DNA of 39,083 nt from Patescibacteria group bacterium (GTDB lineage: Bacteria > Patescibacteriota > Minisyncoccia > Phycocordibacterales > UBA1006), in NCBI GenBank assembly GCA_020428645.1, contig JAGQMN010000007.1, forward strand, positions 1 through 39,083, given 5' to 3'. Below are positions 21,442 through 29,310 of the stretch, in pieces. The translations under genes were made by a program, and so were the position numbers. The number at the start of each line of letters is the position of its first letter. The first letter of the stretch is position 1. Below the pieces are notes generated by a model that was given only the letters and a program-made list of their open reading frames with translations, made no database searches and was not told where the DNA came from.

Positions 21442-23688
21442 ATGAAACAATCAATTAAAATAATTGGATACATCGTTGTAATTCTTGGGCTTGGATCTAC
21501 ATACACGTATTACCACACTGCACACGCCGCTGAGGCGTGTCGCATTAAAGAAACGCCAAGCCTAACATCAGCAGGCGGGACTATTAAACACGGTAGTAAA
21601 GTAATACTTACCGTTGAAGCTGAAAATTACGACAACTGTATTAATACTGAGGGTAATCCTGATAACGGTAAGTTCCGTGTTGAAATTTGGGAATACGATA
21701 ATGTGATTATTCCCCCATATATCGATACAAATGATAATCAGGTTGAGATTGACTTACTTGGGTCAGGAATAGAATTTAGACTTACTGAAAAGCTCGAATT
21801 GCCATTTATTACTGGTAGCGATGAGTGTGGTTTTGAACCTGAGTTATGTAAATACTATGCTCGTGTCATTATGGGTGACCAGGTTCTTGAAACAAATCAA
21901 ATTCAATACGACTGTCCAAGTTCTGGTTGTACCGATGGTTGGAATGTGCACCCGGAGATGTTTGCGCTTATTTCAAACTGTACGGTCACTAACATCGAAC
22001 TTAATCCTGATGGTGATCAAACCGACGGTGGTGTTAACGGTGGTCCATTTTTAGGAAGTAGTGGGAATGGCGAATATCAAAATGTAGAAGTCATAGTCAC
22101 CACACAAGGGTGTGCCCCGTACAGTACTGAGAAAAAATTCTTTGACGTATTCATTGAGATTGCAACAGAATTTAACGAAGATAATGAACCAATCGAGTGG
22201 CAAAAAATTTCGTCCGGTGATTCACAGCTCAAAGGTGCCTTCGTTGATGAAGATGGAAAATTAAAAATTGTATACCGACCAGGTGATGATCTGTGTACTG
22301 ACAGCGATAAGTGTGTCTACAGAGCAACGGTTGATACACAAACTACAAGAATTAGTGGTTTTGAAATGGCACTCATTACTCCAACCCCAGGAAATTACTT
22401 TGCTGGGTTAGCTCTGATTTTTGATGGTCTTGATGGATTGACATCGGTTTCACTAGGTAAACAAAGTTCTGATTTTTATGGAAGCACTATTCAGTACAAA
22501 TGTCTTGAAGAAAATAGCTCAGGTGGGTACTGTAATAATGTTGACTGGGAAATCAAATTTCACAACGGCGTAGATAGTGAGGGAAACCCTATTATTCAAG
22601 ATCCCTCTCAGTTTTTTGACCCGAATAGTCCATGTTATACCGAGGAAGATAAACTGGTTGCTGGAACTATTCAAAAGGTTCCTGCATACCTTGAAGACTG
22701 TTATGAGTTTCTCGCACCGATTCCAGGATTTAGTACAACTGATGATGCGGGGGGAAGCAACCTGATTGTTAATGGTGATCGAATTGGTATTAGAAATATA
22801 CGTGAATTAAAACTGGAAGATTATATTAACTCAATATTCCAAATAGCACTGGGTGTCCTCATGGTGTTAGCGGTCGTCATGATTATTGTGGCGGGCGTTC
22901 AATATATGACAGTCGAGAGTTTCTATGGTAAATCTGACGCAAAAAAGCGTATAGGTGGTGCACTCACGGGACTCATTCTATCACTTGGTATCTTCATCAT
23001 ACTTAACACCATTAACCCACGACTCTTGCAGATTAATTTTGGTGATAATATTAAAACGGTAACCTTAAGTATTGATAGTTTCCATGGAGGTGATGGTGGT
23101 GCAAAACCTGGTGGAATAATTGAACAAATTCCTACTGAATTAATGTCAACAACATTTATTCCTGGAAAGATATATTGTCCAGGAACAGGCGGTCAGTCAG
23201 AAATCCCTAAAATTGCTAGAAGTTTCATTGGTGTTTCAACGTATAGATACGGAGCAAAAGGTGCACCACTAAACTCAGGAGAAATATATCAGGATGCCCC
23301 AAATAAAATATGTGAGAATGGTCAGCAATGTCGTACGTTCTGCCCTGAAAATTCTTTTTGTATAGATTGTTCTGGTTTTGTTAACCATGTATTAAAATGT
23401 GCCGGAGTGATTGACTCATCATTAGGAAATACGAGGGCTATATTTGATAACGTACGTCCATACACTAGTTATAACCCAACCACACAAGAAATAGACAGTG
23501 TTCCACTTGAAATAGGTGATTTAGTTGGAGAACCTGGACATGTAGGTATTTATATAGGTGAAGGAAATATTGTTGAGGCTACATCATTTCAAAATGGTAG
23601 ATTAACAAATAATAATACTCAAGAGAACTCATTTAACGAGAGACGAGTAGCATTCATTAAAAGAATTAGGAAATTTAATTCATTTTAA
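21442..23688 (+). CDS. pilin-like (VirB2-type) domain fused to an NlpC/P60 peptidoglycan hydrolase
   Basis: A 748-residue protein. An N-terminal signal (to about residue 30) leads to a Cys-rich beta region (about 30-440). Then come two membrane helices, about 465-488 and 503-522, with the CPR pilin/TrbC-like pattern (ALGVLMVLAVVMIIVAGVQY, a short polar turn SDAKKRIGGALTG, second helix, then TINPRLL). The C-terminal part is an NlpC/P60 domain with Cys643 in DCSGFVNHV and His700 in GHVGIYIG. It probably opens the cell wall for the secretion channel (VirB1-like role). Extra Cys residues around the active site suggest disulfides. Confidence 0.8.
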   Translation: MKQSIKIIGYIVVILGLGSTYTYYHTAHAAEACRIKETPSLTSAGGTIKHGSKVILTVEAENYDNCINTEGNPDNGKFRVEIWEYDNVIIPPYIDTNDNQVEIDLLGSGIEFRLTEKLELPFITGSDECGFEPELCKYYARVIMGDQVLETNQIQYDCPSSGCTDGWNVHPEMFALISNCTVTNIELNPDGDQTDGGVNGGPFLGSSGNGEYQNVEVIVTTQGCAPYSTEKKFFDVFIEIATEFNEDNEPIEWQKISSGDSQLKGAFVDEDGKLKIVYRPGDDLCTDSDKCVYRATVDTQTTRISGFEMALITPTPGNYFAGLALIFDGLDGLTSVSLGKQSSDFYGSTIQYKCLEENSSGGYCNNVDWEIKFHNGVDSEGNPIIQDPSQFFDPNSPCYTEEDKLVAGTIQKVPAYLEDCYEFLAPIPGFSTTDDAGGSNLIVNGDRIGIRNIRELKLEDYINSIFQIALGVLMVLAVVMIIVAGVQYMTVESFYGKSDAKKRIGGALTGLILSLGIFIILNTINPRLLQINFGDNIKTVTLSIDSFHGGDGGAKPGGIIEQIPTELMSTTFIPGKIYCPGTGGQSEIPKIARSFIGVSTYRYGAKGAPLNSGEIYQDAPNKICENGQQCRTFCPENSFCIDCSGFVNHVLKCAGVIDSSLGNTRAIFDNVRPYTSYNPTTQEIDSVPLEIGDLVGEPGHVGIYIGEGNIVEATSFQNGRLTNNNTQENSFNERRVAFIKRIRKFNSF

Positions 23689-23741
23689 CAAAAGAGACTA
23701 TGTGGCTGGGCTTTTTGTTTATCGAAACAGTAAATACATAG

Positions 23742-23747
23742 TATACT
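23742..23747 (+). promoter_or_regulatory. -10 promoter of the peptidoglycan-binding protein gene
   Basis: TATACT with an 11-base gap to the ATG at 23759. Confidence 0.65.
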
Positions 23748-23758
23748 AATAACATTCC

Positions 23759-25402
23759 ATGAGGTTCAGTGTACGAAAAATTATAGTGCTCGTGTTAGCA
23801 CTCATTATTGTTGGTGGTGTTTGGTTTTTTGCATTTTTAAATTCGGATCAACAAACTGAAGTTATTACTACGACGAAAAACTTATTCCCCTTCGGGGAAA
23901 TTAATCAGAGTGGATCGACACCAACAAGCAATTCACAAGAAACAACGGGTAGTGAAACAACGGGTGGTTCACAAACAACCAGCGATGACACTACATTTGA
24001 AGTTGAAGGACCGCGGTTACGACAAGTCTCATACTTTCCAACAGGTGGGTTCATTCCACTCACACGTACCGAAGAGGAAGATGTTGTTGATATAGTGGTA
24101 GATGAGAATGGTATTGAAACAGAGATATTCAACACCACAACTATTGAACACCAGTATGTTCGCTACAGCAGCATTGCTGATGCGACTATCTATGAATCAG
24201 AGCTTACACCATCAAGTATTCAAGAAGAACAGCTCGTTGAAAACTTCATACCAAATGCCGAGCGAGCACGATTCAACCGTGATGGTAACCGTGTGCTATT
24301 TCAATACTGGGACAGTGATGATGGGGTACCTGAGAGTTACCTCGCGCGGATCGAAAAACTCGCGCTCACTATCGAACCGTGTCCATTTGATTTCGGCCCT
24401 ATTACCCTTGGTGAAGAAACTGAGCGCGTACGCGATATTCACACATTCCTCAACCGAAATGCTCAAACAAGAATCGCACGTTCAGGAATTAATGCGCCAG
24501 GAAATGAATCAACCCGAGCTAGTGATGCAACTATCACTGCTATTAAAAACTTTCAGAGTCTCTATCAAATCGATATAGATGGTGCTATCGGACCATCAAC
24601 GCAAGCAAAAATGCAGGAAGTGTGTAACGACCAACAGCGACGTGCTGCTGAAGAATTGTTCAACAAACAAGACGAAAAATACAAAATCTCTGGATTCTTT
24701 TTAGCTCAAAATATTTTGGAAGCTGACATGAGTCCATCAGGTGGAGAACTCTTCTATCTCCAAAAAGATAACCTAGGGGTTATTGGGGTAATCCGAAATC
24801 TCATAGATGAAAGCAAACGGACCGTATTTGAATCACCGTTTAGCCAGTGGTTAGTCAACTGGAATAATCCACAAAACATTGAGCTGACAACGAAACCAAG
24901 TTACCGTGCTGATGGTTATACCTACAGCCTTGATCCGGATACGAACCGATACTTTAAATCACAAGGAGAAGAGCTCGGACTCCTCGTCAAACCAAGTCCA
25001 GATAATAGCAAGATGCTGATTATGGAATCTACGAATAGTGGCATTCAATTGGGAATTTTTGAACGAGCATCAAAACGTATACGGCAGCTCAGTCTCCGAA
25101 CCCTTCCTGAAAAATGCGTGTGGCTCGAAAATAGTGTCGATCTGTACTGTGGGGTACCAAATAGTATGGCATATGGAAATCAGTATCCCGATACATGGTA
25201 TCAAGGACTTGAAACCTTTACTGACTCACTCTGGAAAATTAATACCACAACTCTCGAAGAAACTGAAATTTCAAACATGAGTCGAGAGTACCAAGCTACT
25301 ATTGATATTGAAGATATACAGGTTGATGAACGAAATGAGTACTTGTACTTCATTGATAAAGGTACTGAATTCTTGTGGAGTTACCGTCTCGTTGATTTTT
25401 AA
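23759..25402 (+). CDS. membrane-anchored protein with a peptidoglycan-binding domain
   Basis: A 547-residue protein with an N-terminal membrane anchor (about 7-28), a Ser/Thr-rich linker of repeated GSETT/GGSQTT type (about 50-75) and a beta-rich segment. A PG_binding_1-type domain follows at about 205-290 (LGEETERVRDIHTFLNRN ... AIKNFQSLYQIDIDGAIGPSTQ). The C-terminal part has repeated strand units with internal SPxG/SPDNSKM turns that look like a beta propeller. It is placed between the wall-hydrolase fusion and VirB4, so it may anchor the secretion apparatus to peptidoglycan (inference). Confidence 0.75.
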   Translation: MRFSVRKIIVLVLALIIVGGVWFFAFLNSDQQTEVITTTKNLFPFGEINQSGSTPTSNSQETTGSETTGGSQTTSDDTTFEVEGPRLRQVSYFPTGGFIPLTRTEEEDVVDIVVDENGIETEIFNTTTIEHQYVRYSSIADATIYESELTPSSIQEEQLVENFIPNAERARFNRDGNRVLFQYWDSDDGVPESYLARIEKLALTIEPCPFDFGPITLGEETERVRDIHTFLNRNAQTRIARSGINAPGNESTRASDATITAIKNFQSLYQIDIDGAIGPSTQAKMQEVCNDQQRRAAEELFNKQDEKYKISGFFLAQNILEADMSPSGGELFYLQKDNLGVIGVIRNLIDESKRTVFESPFSQWLVNWNNPQNIELTTKPSYRADGYTYSLDPDTNRYFKSQGEELGLLVKPSPDNSKMLIMESTNSGIQLGIFERASKRIRQLSLRTLPEKCVWLENSVDLYCGVPNSMAYGNQYPDTWYQGLETFTDSLWKINTTTLEETEISNMSREYQATIDIEDIQVDERNEYLYFIDKGTEFLWSYRLVDF

Positions 25403-25428
25403 ACCCCTACAGTATAGGTGGTTTTTTT
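25401..25428 (+). terminator. intrinsic terminator
   Basis: AAACC-CCTA/TAGG-T-GGTTT with one bulged T, then a T-run, after the peptidoglycan-binding protein gene. Confidence 0.75.
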
Positions 25429-25452
25429 CTTAAAAAAGAAATAAGTATGTAG

Positions 25453-25458
25453 TATACT
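25453..25458 (+). promoter_or_regulatory. -10 promoter of virB4
   Basis: TATACT with a 6-base gap to the ATG at 25465. Confidence 0.75.
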
Positions 25459-25464
25459 GGTAGC

Positions 25465-27309
25465 ATGTCGTTGCTCTCAGACTTACTCGGTACAAAAAAG
25501 AAGGTCGAAGTGAAGAAAACCGCGGTACCGGTACTACCAGGTGAAATTTATAGAACAGCAAAGCTCCAACTCCAAGATATTCTTGCACCAGCAGCGCTCG
25601 AAGTCTCATCAAAATCAATCAAGATTGCTGGTAAAACATCTCGTACGTTCTTTGTTATGTCGTACCCACGATTTCTCACTGATGGGTGGCTCGCACCTAT
25701 TGTGAACCTCGACAAGGTATTTGATATTGGTATCCACATTCATCCCATTCCAACTGAAAAAATTCTCTCTGAATTCAAGAAAAAAGTAGCCGAGGTACAA
25801 TCTCAAATTAATACGAGAGAAGCAAAGGGATTAGTGCGTGATCCTATCCTCGATACTGCGTACCGTGACCTAGAACAGTTACGTGATGCACTCCAACAAG
25901 CACAGGAAAAAATCTTTTCAGTAGGTCTTTACATCACCATCTATGCTGATAGTGAGGATGAGCTCTTTAAAACCGAGAACGAAATTCGCTCGCTCCTTGA
26001 ATCAAAACTCATTTACCTTAAACCAGCACTGTTTCAACAAATGGAAGGATTTCTCTCGGTCGCACCTATTGGAAAAGACAAACTCCAAGTACACACAAAA
26101 CTCAATACAGGGCCAGTATCATCATTCTTTCCATTCATTTCATCTGAATTGACTGATAACAAAGGTATTCTCTATGGTATTAACCGTCATAATTCAGGAC
26201 TCATTATTTTTGACCGGTATTCGCTCCCAAACTACAACTCAGTGATTTTTGCGACATCTGGAGCGGGGAAATCCTATGCGACAAAACTCGAAATTTTACG
26301 TACCATGATGTTTGATACCGAAGTGATTGTCATTGATCCAGAACGCGAGTACGAGTACCTTGCCGAAGCAGTTGGTGGTCGATACTTTAATATTTCATTG
26401 TCGTCTGAACACCACATCAACCCGTTCGATGTTCCGGAACCGCTTGAAGATGAAGATCCAGCAGATGTGCTCCGTACGCACATCATTCACCTCGTGGGAC
26501 TCTTCCGCATCATGCTCGGTGGTCTCAGTCCAGAAGAGGATTCAATTATCGATCGCGCCATTACTGAAACCTACGCACTCAAAGATATCACACCAAGTTC
26601 AAACTATGCGAGCATCGAACCACCACTCATGTCAGACTTTGAAATGGTACTCTCATCAATGGAGGGAAGTGAATCATTGCTCACTCGCCTCACTAAATAT
26701 ACACGAGGAACGTGGTCAGGGTTCATAAACAAACCATCAAATGTTGATATTAATAAAAAATTAGTGGTTTTCTCAATTCGCGATATGGAGGATGAGCTCA
26801 AACCAGCCGCGATGTACATCATCACCCAGTTCATCTGGAACGCGGTTCGTAAAAATATCAGAAAGCGACTCCTCGTGGTTGATGAGGCATGGTGGATGAT
26901 GAAATCAGACGATACCGCATCATTCTTGTTCATGATCGCAAAACGTGGGCGCAAGTACTTTCTTGGTCTCGCTACTATCACTCAGGACGTGGGAGACTTC
27001 ATTAAATCACGGTACGGGGTTCCTATTATCACGAACTCATCCATGCAGTTGTTGTTAAAACAATCACCGAGTGCGATTGATCAACTTCAAGAAATATTTA
27101 GACTCACCGACGAGGAAAAGTACCTTCTGATTGAATCAAACGTAGGTGAGGGAATCTTTTTTGCAGGACTCAAACACGTTGCAATTAAAATTATTGCGTC
27201 GTACACAGAAGATCAAATTATCACCTCAGATCCGGCTCAAGTACTCTCTATCAGAAAAGCACGTAAAGAACTAAAAACATCAGAAGAAAATACAAGCTTT
27301 GTAAATTAA
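25465..27309 (+). CDS. virB4: VirB4-type T4SS ATPase
   Basis: A 614-residue cytoplasmic ATPase that energises the secretion channel. The N-terminal domain (about 25-240) is of the VirB4/TraC type, with a charged helix at 100-150. The ATPase part has Walker A TSGAGKS at 264-270, the DPEREYEYLAEAVGG segment typical of VirB4, and Walker B LLVVDEAWWMM near 475. A downstream ITQDVGDF motif completes the family pattern. No VirD4 coupling ATPase, VirB11 or relaxase is in the window. It is expressed from its own promoter and ends in a strong two-way terminator. Confidence 0.92.
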   Translation: MSLLSDLLGTKKKVEVKKTAVPVLPGEIYRTAKLQLQDILAPAALEVSSKSIKIAGKTSRTFFVMSYPRFLTDGWLAPIVNLDKVFDIGIHIHPIPTEKILSEFKKKVAEVQSQINTREAKGLVRDPILDTAYRDLEQLRDALQQAQEKIFSVGLYITIYADSEDELFKTENEIRSLLESKLIYLKPALFQQMEGFLSVAPIGKDKLQVHTKLNTGPVSSFFPFISSELTDNKGILYGINRHNSGLIIFDRYSLPNYNSVIFATSGAGKSYATKLEILRTMMFDTEVIVIDPEREYEYLAEAVGGRYFNISLSSEHHINPFDVPEPLEDEDPADVLRTHIIHLVGLFRIMLGGLSPEEDSIIDRAITETYALKDITPSSNYASIEPPLMSDFEMVLSSMEGSESLLTRLTKYTRGTWSGFINKPSNVDINKKLVVFSIRDMEDELKPAAMYIITQFIWNAVRKNIRKRLLVVDEAWWMMKSDDTASFLFMIAKRGRKYFLGLATITQDVGDFIKSRYGVPIITNSSMQLLLKQSPSAIDQLQEIFRLTDEEKYLLIESNVGEGIFFAGLKHVAIKIIASYTEDQIITSDPAQVLSIRKARKELKTSEENTSFVN

Positions 27310-27344
27310 CAAAACACCTAATGGTTTAGGTGTTTTGTTTTTTT
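27310..27344. terminator. two-way hairpin terminator
   Basis: Twelve-bp arms CAAAACACCTAA/TTAGGTGTTTTG with loop TGGT, between virB4 (+) and jag (-). The jag stop codon lies inside the stem. Confidence 0.9.
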
Positions 27345-27796
27345 ACTGTCAAACGTCTGTCTTTACCCTCACCCTCAGAAATAGTCTCAAGCCCAGGAGT
27401 ATTTTTAAGGTAGGTGTGTATGAGCATTCGTTCGTATGCATTGAGGTATCCAAACTCATACGGTTTGTCAAAGAATTGCACACGCTCAACAGCAATTGAT
27501 GCTTTCTCTTTAGTAAAATCAATGAACTGCTTATCTTTACCGTTGATATCAATAACAATATCCTTGTAGAAGTGATGTTTTTTCTTCAAGAGCTCTTTGA
27601 GTAGGTGTCCAAGACTACGCGATAATTCACTGTGATTGTCTGTAAAGAGCTCTTCTTCAGTGCCAGACATACGAATACTGACAATGTGAAGGTGGAGGTC
27701 AGTATCAACAACTACACGAATCTCTTTAAATGAGACCCCCATCATGGTGAGCAAAGTTGAAACTTCAGTTGTGATAAGCTCGGCATTCATGGTCAT
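27326..27796 (-). CDS. jag: Jag/KhpB-type RNA-binding protein (KH-like plus R3H)
   Basis: About 156 residues from the ATG at 27796 (or 154 from 27790). The C-terminal R3H domain shows the RxxxH signature RMLIH and the ISEGEGKDRRLTV tail. The preceding part has a KH-like strand-helix pattern (YKDIVIDINGKD). Jag/KhpB binds RNA and influences cell envelope growth in Gram-positive bacteria. The N-terminal Jag_N domain appears absent, giving a short form. It sits next to yidC in the conserved origin cluster. A minus-strand TATACT at 27800-27805 lies 3 and 9 bases before the two ATGs, which favours 27790. Confidence 0.85.
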   Translation of the reverse strand: MTMNAELITTEVSTLLTMMGVSFKEIRVVVDTDLHLHIVSIRMSGTEEELFTDNHSELSRSLGHLLKELLKKKHHFYKDIVIDINGKDKQFIDFTKEKASIAVERVQFFDKPYEFGYLNAYERMLIHTYLKNTPGLETISEGEGKDRRLTVKKQNT

Positions 27797-27799
27797 TTC

Positions 27800-27805
27800 A
27801 GTATA
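27800..27805 (-). promoter_or_regulatory. -10 promoter candidate of jag
   Basis: TATACT on the minus strand, 9 bases before the ATG at 27790 and 3 before that at 27796. Confidence 0.5.
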
Positions 27806-27836
27806 ACATGATGGGGATGAAGAAGATAAAAAGAGA

Positions 27837-28559
27837 TTATACAATCTCTTTTTTCTTTAAACGCTTCATAATGAAGTGTTCTTGAACGATCATAAAAATG
27901 TTCGATGTCACCCAATAGAGCGCTACCGCACCTCCAATAATGTAGGCAAAGATCGTAATCATCACGGGCATGGTGTAGCGCATAGATTTACCAACCATTG
28001 TCATCATTTTTTCCTGGTCGCTCTCGTCTCCTGTTGGTGATGCTTGTTTAAAACTTGCTGAACGCGAGAGGTGAATGTACTGTGTGAGTCCAGTGAGAAA
28101 TGCGAGGAGGTAACTCTTCTGTGCTAAGTCAACACCAAAGGTTACATGATTAATGGTATCAGGAATGTGTACGAGCGGGTAGAGAATATCTGGATTAATC
28201 TCAACACCACCTTCACGAAATACCCAGTAGAGAGCAATGATAACAGGGAACTGTACTAAAATCAGGAGAAAACTTGAGAAAGGATTTACCCCATGTTCTT
28301 TGTAGAGTGCAAACGTCTGACGTGCCTGTTCTTGTTTATCGGTGAACTCTTTTTTAATCTGCTTTAATCGTGGTTGGAGTGCCTTCGTTTGAAGCTGTGT
28401 CTTCAGGGCTTTGTACGAAAGTGGTGAAATAATCAGTCGAACAATAACTGTGAGAATAACTACAGCGATAAAGAGTGAGTGGTTGGGAAGTACATCAACC
28501 AGCCACACGAGTGCATTGTAGAGAGGATTGTAAAAAATGGTGTGCCAAAGTGCAATCAT
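27837..28559 (-). CDS. yidC: YidC/Oxa1 membrane protein insertase
   Basis: A 240-residue insertase with five membrane helices and no large extracytoplasmic P1 domain, as in Gram-positive forms. The substrate-groove Arg is in the first core helix (VIVRLIISPL, about 39-48). A charged cytoplasmic hairpin follows (KALQPRLKQIKKEFTDKQEQ), and the last helices end in ALYWVTSNIFMIVQEHFIM. It inserts Sec-dependent and independent membrane proteins. It is located between rnpA and jag as in most bacteria. Confidence 0.93.
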   Translation of the reverse strand: MIALWHTIFYNPLYNALVWLVDVLPNHSLFIAVVILTVIVRLIISPLSYKALKTQLQTKALQPRLKQIKKEFTDKQEQARQTFALYKEHGVNPFSSFLLILVQFPVIIALYWVFREGGVEINPDILYPLVHIPDTINHVTFGVDLAQKSYLLAFLTGLTQYIHLSRSASFKQASPTGDESDQEKMMTMVGKSMRYTMPVMITIFAYIIGGAVALYWVTSNIFMIVQEHFIMKRLKKKEIV

Positions 28560-28566
28560 AGAAGAG

Positions 28567-28572
28567 ATTGTA
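28567..28572 (-). promoter_or_regulatory. -10 promoter candidate of yidC
   Basis: TGT-TACAAT on the minus strand with a 7-base gap to the ATG at 28559. Confidence 0.5.
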
Positions 28573-28605
28573 ACAGATTATGATAAAAACAACAGAACCA
28601 AATAA

Positions 28606-28926
28606 TTACTTCACCTTACTGCATACTTTGCTCAAACCATCTACAAGTTCAGTATACGAGAAACCTTGTGTACTGTGCCTGAGTGAAAAGAGATAGTAAC
28701 CAGTATTTCCAGTGAGTACCGATTGTTGTAACACATGCAGTATGCGTCGTTTCTCTCTATTTCGGTGTACCCGAAGAGGAATAACCTTTTTAGGTATTAC
28801 AATACCAACACGAAGTTCATCACGTGCAAGATAAGAGAGAGTAAACAACGGTGTAAAAAAACGCTGCCCATCTTTGAAGATTCGTTTAATAGTGCGTGAG
28901 TCTAAACGATGTGGTTGAGAGAACAT
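28606..28926 (-). CDS. rnpA: ribonuclease P protein component
   Basis: A 106-residue basic protein that aids the catalytic RNA in maturing tRNA 5' ends. The RNR-like signature is VHRNREKRRILHVLQQ (about 53-68), preceded by LRVGIVIPKKVIPLR. Length is normal to slightly short. It lies between rpmH and yidC in the conserved order, but a perfect hairpin and a TATACT box stand between it and rpmH, so it can be transcribed independently. Confidence 0.92.
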   Translation of the reverse strand: MFSQPHRLDSRTIKRIFKDGQRFFTPLFTLSYLARDELRVGIVIPKKVIPLRVHRNREKRRILHVLQQSVLTGNTGYYLFSLRHSTQGFSYTELVDGLSKVCSKVK

Positions 28927-28936
28927 AGGTACAGTT

Positions 28937-28942
28937 AGTATA
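28937..28942 (-). promoter_or_regulatory. -10 promoter of rnpA
   Basis: TATACT on the minus strand with a 10-base gap to the ATG at 28926, directly after the 14-bp hairpin. Confidence 0.6.
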
Positions 28943-28975
28943 CGACAAAAGTCTCCTATGTGGAGACTTTTGTCG
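28943..28975 (-). terminator. perfect 14-bp hairpin between rpmH and rnpA
   Basis: Arms CGACAAAAGTCTCC/GGAGACTTTTGTCG with a 5-base loop, downstream of rpmH and abutting the rnpA -10 box. It may act as a terminator, attenuator or RNA-processing site, since the TTTT lies inside the stem and not after it. Confidence 0.65.
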
Positions 28976-28983
28976 ATAGGATA

Positions 28984-29130
28984 TTATACTGTGAGAGATT
29001 TTCTTCCTTTTCGTCTTCGTGAGAGGAGGGTCTTTCTTCCACCAGCAGTTTGTGATCGTTTGAGAAATCCGTGAGTTTTTTTCATTGCACGATTTTTTCT
29101 CTTTCGTAGAGTTCCTGATTTAGCTTGCAT
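28984..29130 (-). CDS. rpmH: 50S ribosomal protein L34
   Basis: A 48-residue, strongly basic protein. RKRKNRAMKKTHGFLKRSQT and GGRKTLLSRRRKGRKSL match the L34 pattern. The common N-terminus MKRTYQPS is replaced by MQAKSGTLR. The ATG at 29130 is chosen because upstream residues are not L34-like. A minus-strand TATACT ends only 3 bases before it, too close for that box to drive this start, so another promoter upstream is likely. It is first in the rpmH-rnpA-yidC-jag series. Confidence 0.92.
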   Translation of the reverse strand: MQAKSGTLRKRKNRAMKKTHGFLKRSQTAGGRKTLLSRRRKGRKSLTV

Positions 29131-29219
29131 AATAGTATAGAAAGTTAGTTGGGTAACGTAACAATAACGATATACTAATACAACAGTAAAAATAAGCAAG
29201 TCTCTATAATAAAAAATAT

Positions 29220-29280
29220 GTTTGACAAGTTATCCACAACAACGTGATTACTATTCACAGTTTGTAAAGTTATCCACATT
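29220..29280 (+). other. DnaA box cluster upstream of dnaA (part of oriC)
   Basis: Two perfect boxes TTATCCACA at 29230-29238 and 29270-29278, 40 bases apart, each preceded by a TTTG..AAG motif, and a weaker box CTATTCACA at 29251-29259, all in one orientation. The last box lies just before the dnaA -10 box, a position suited to autoregulation. Confidence 0.8.
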
Positions 29281-29285
29281 CATAC

Positions 29286-29291
29286 TATAAT
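29286..29291 (+). promoter_or_regulatory. -10 promoter of dnaA
   Basis: TATAAT. The in-frame ATG at 29290 overlaps this box and cannot be in the mRNA, so the ATG at 29311 is taken as start, with a leader of roughly 13 bases. Confidence 0.65.
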
Positions 29292-29310
29292 GACCCTACG
29301 AACAGCTACT

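Noticed and set aside
25465-27309. VirB4 as evidence of a conjugative plasmid or integrative element
   Set aside because: No relaxase, coupling protein, integrase or attachment repeats are seen, and the locus lies next to the chromosomal origin genes.
29290-29310. Upstream in-frame ATG of dnaA
   Set aside because: It overlaps the TATAAT -10 box, so it cannot be part of the transcript; the added residues are not DnaA-like.
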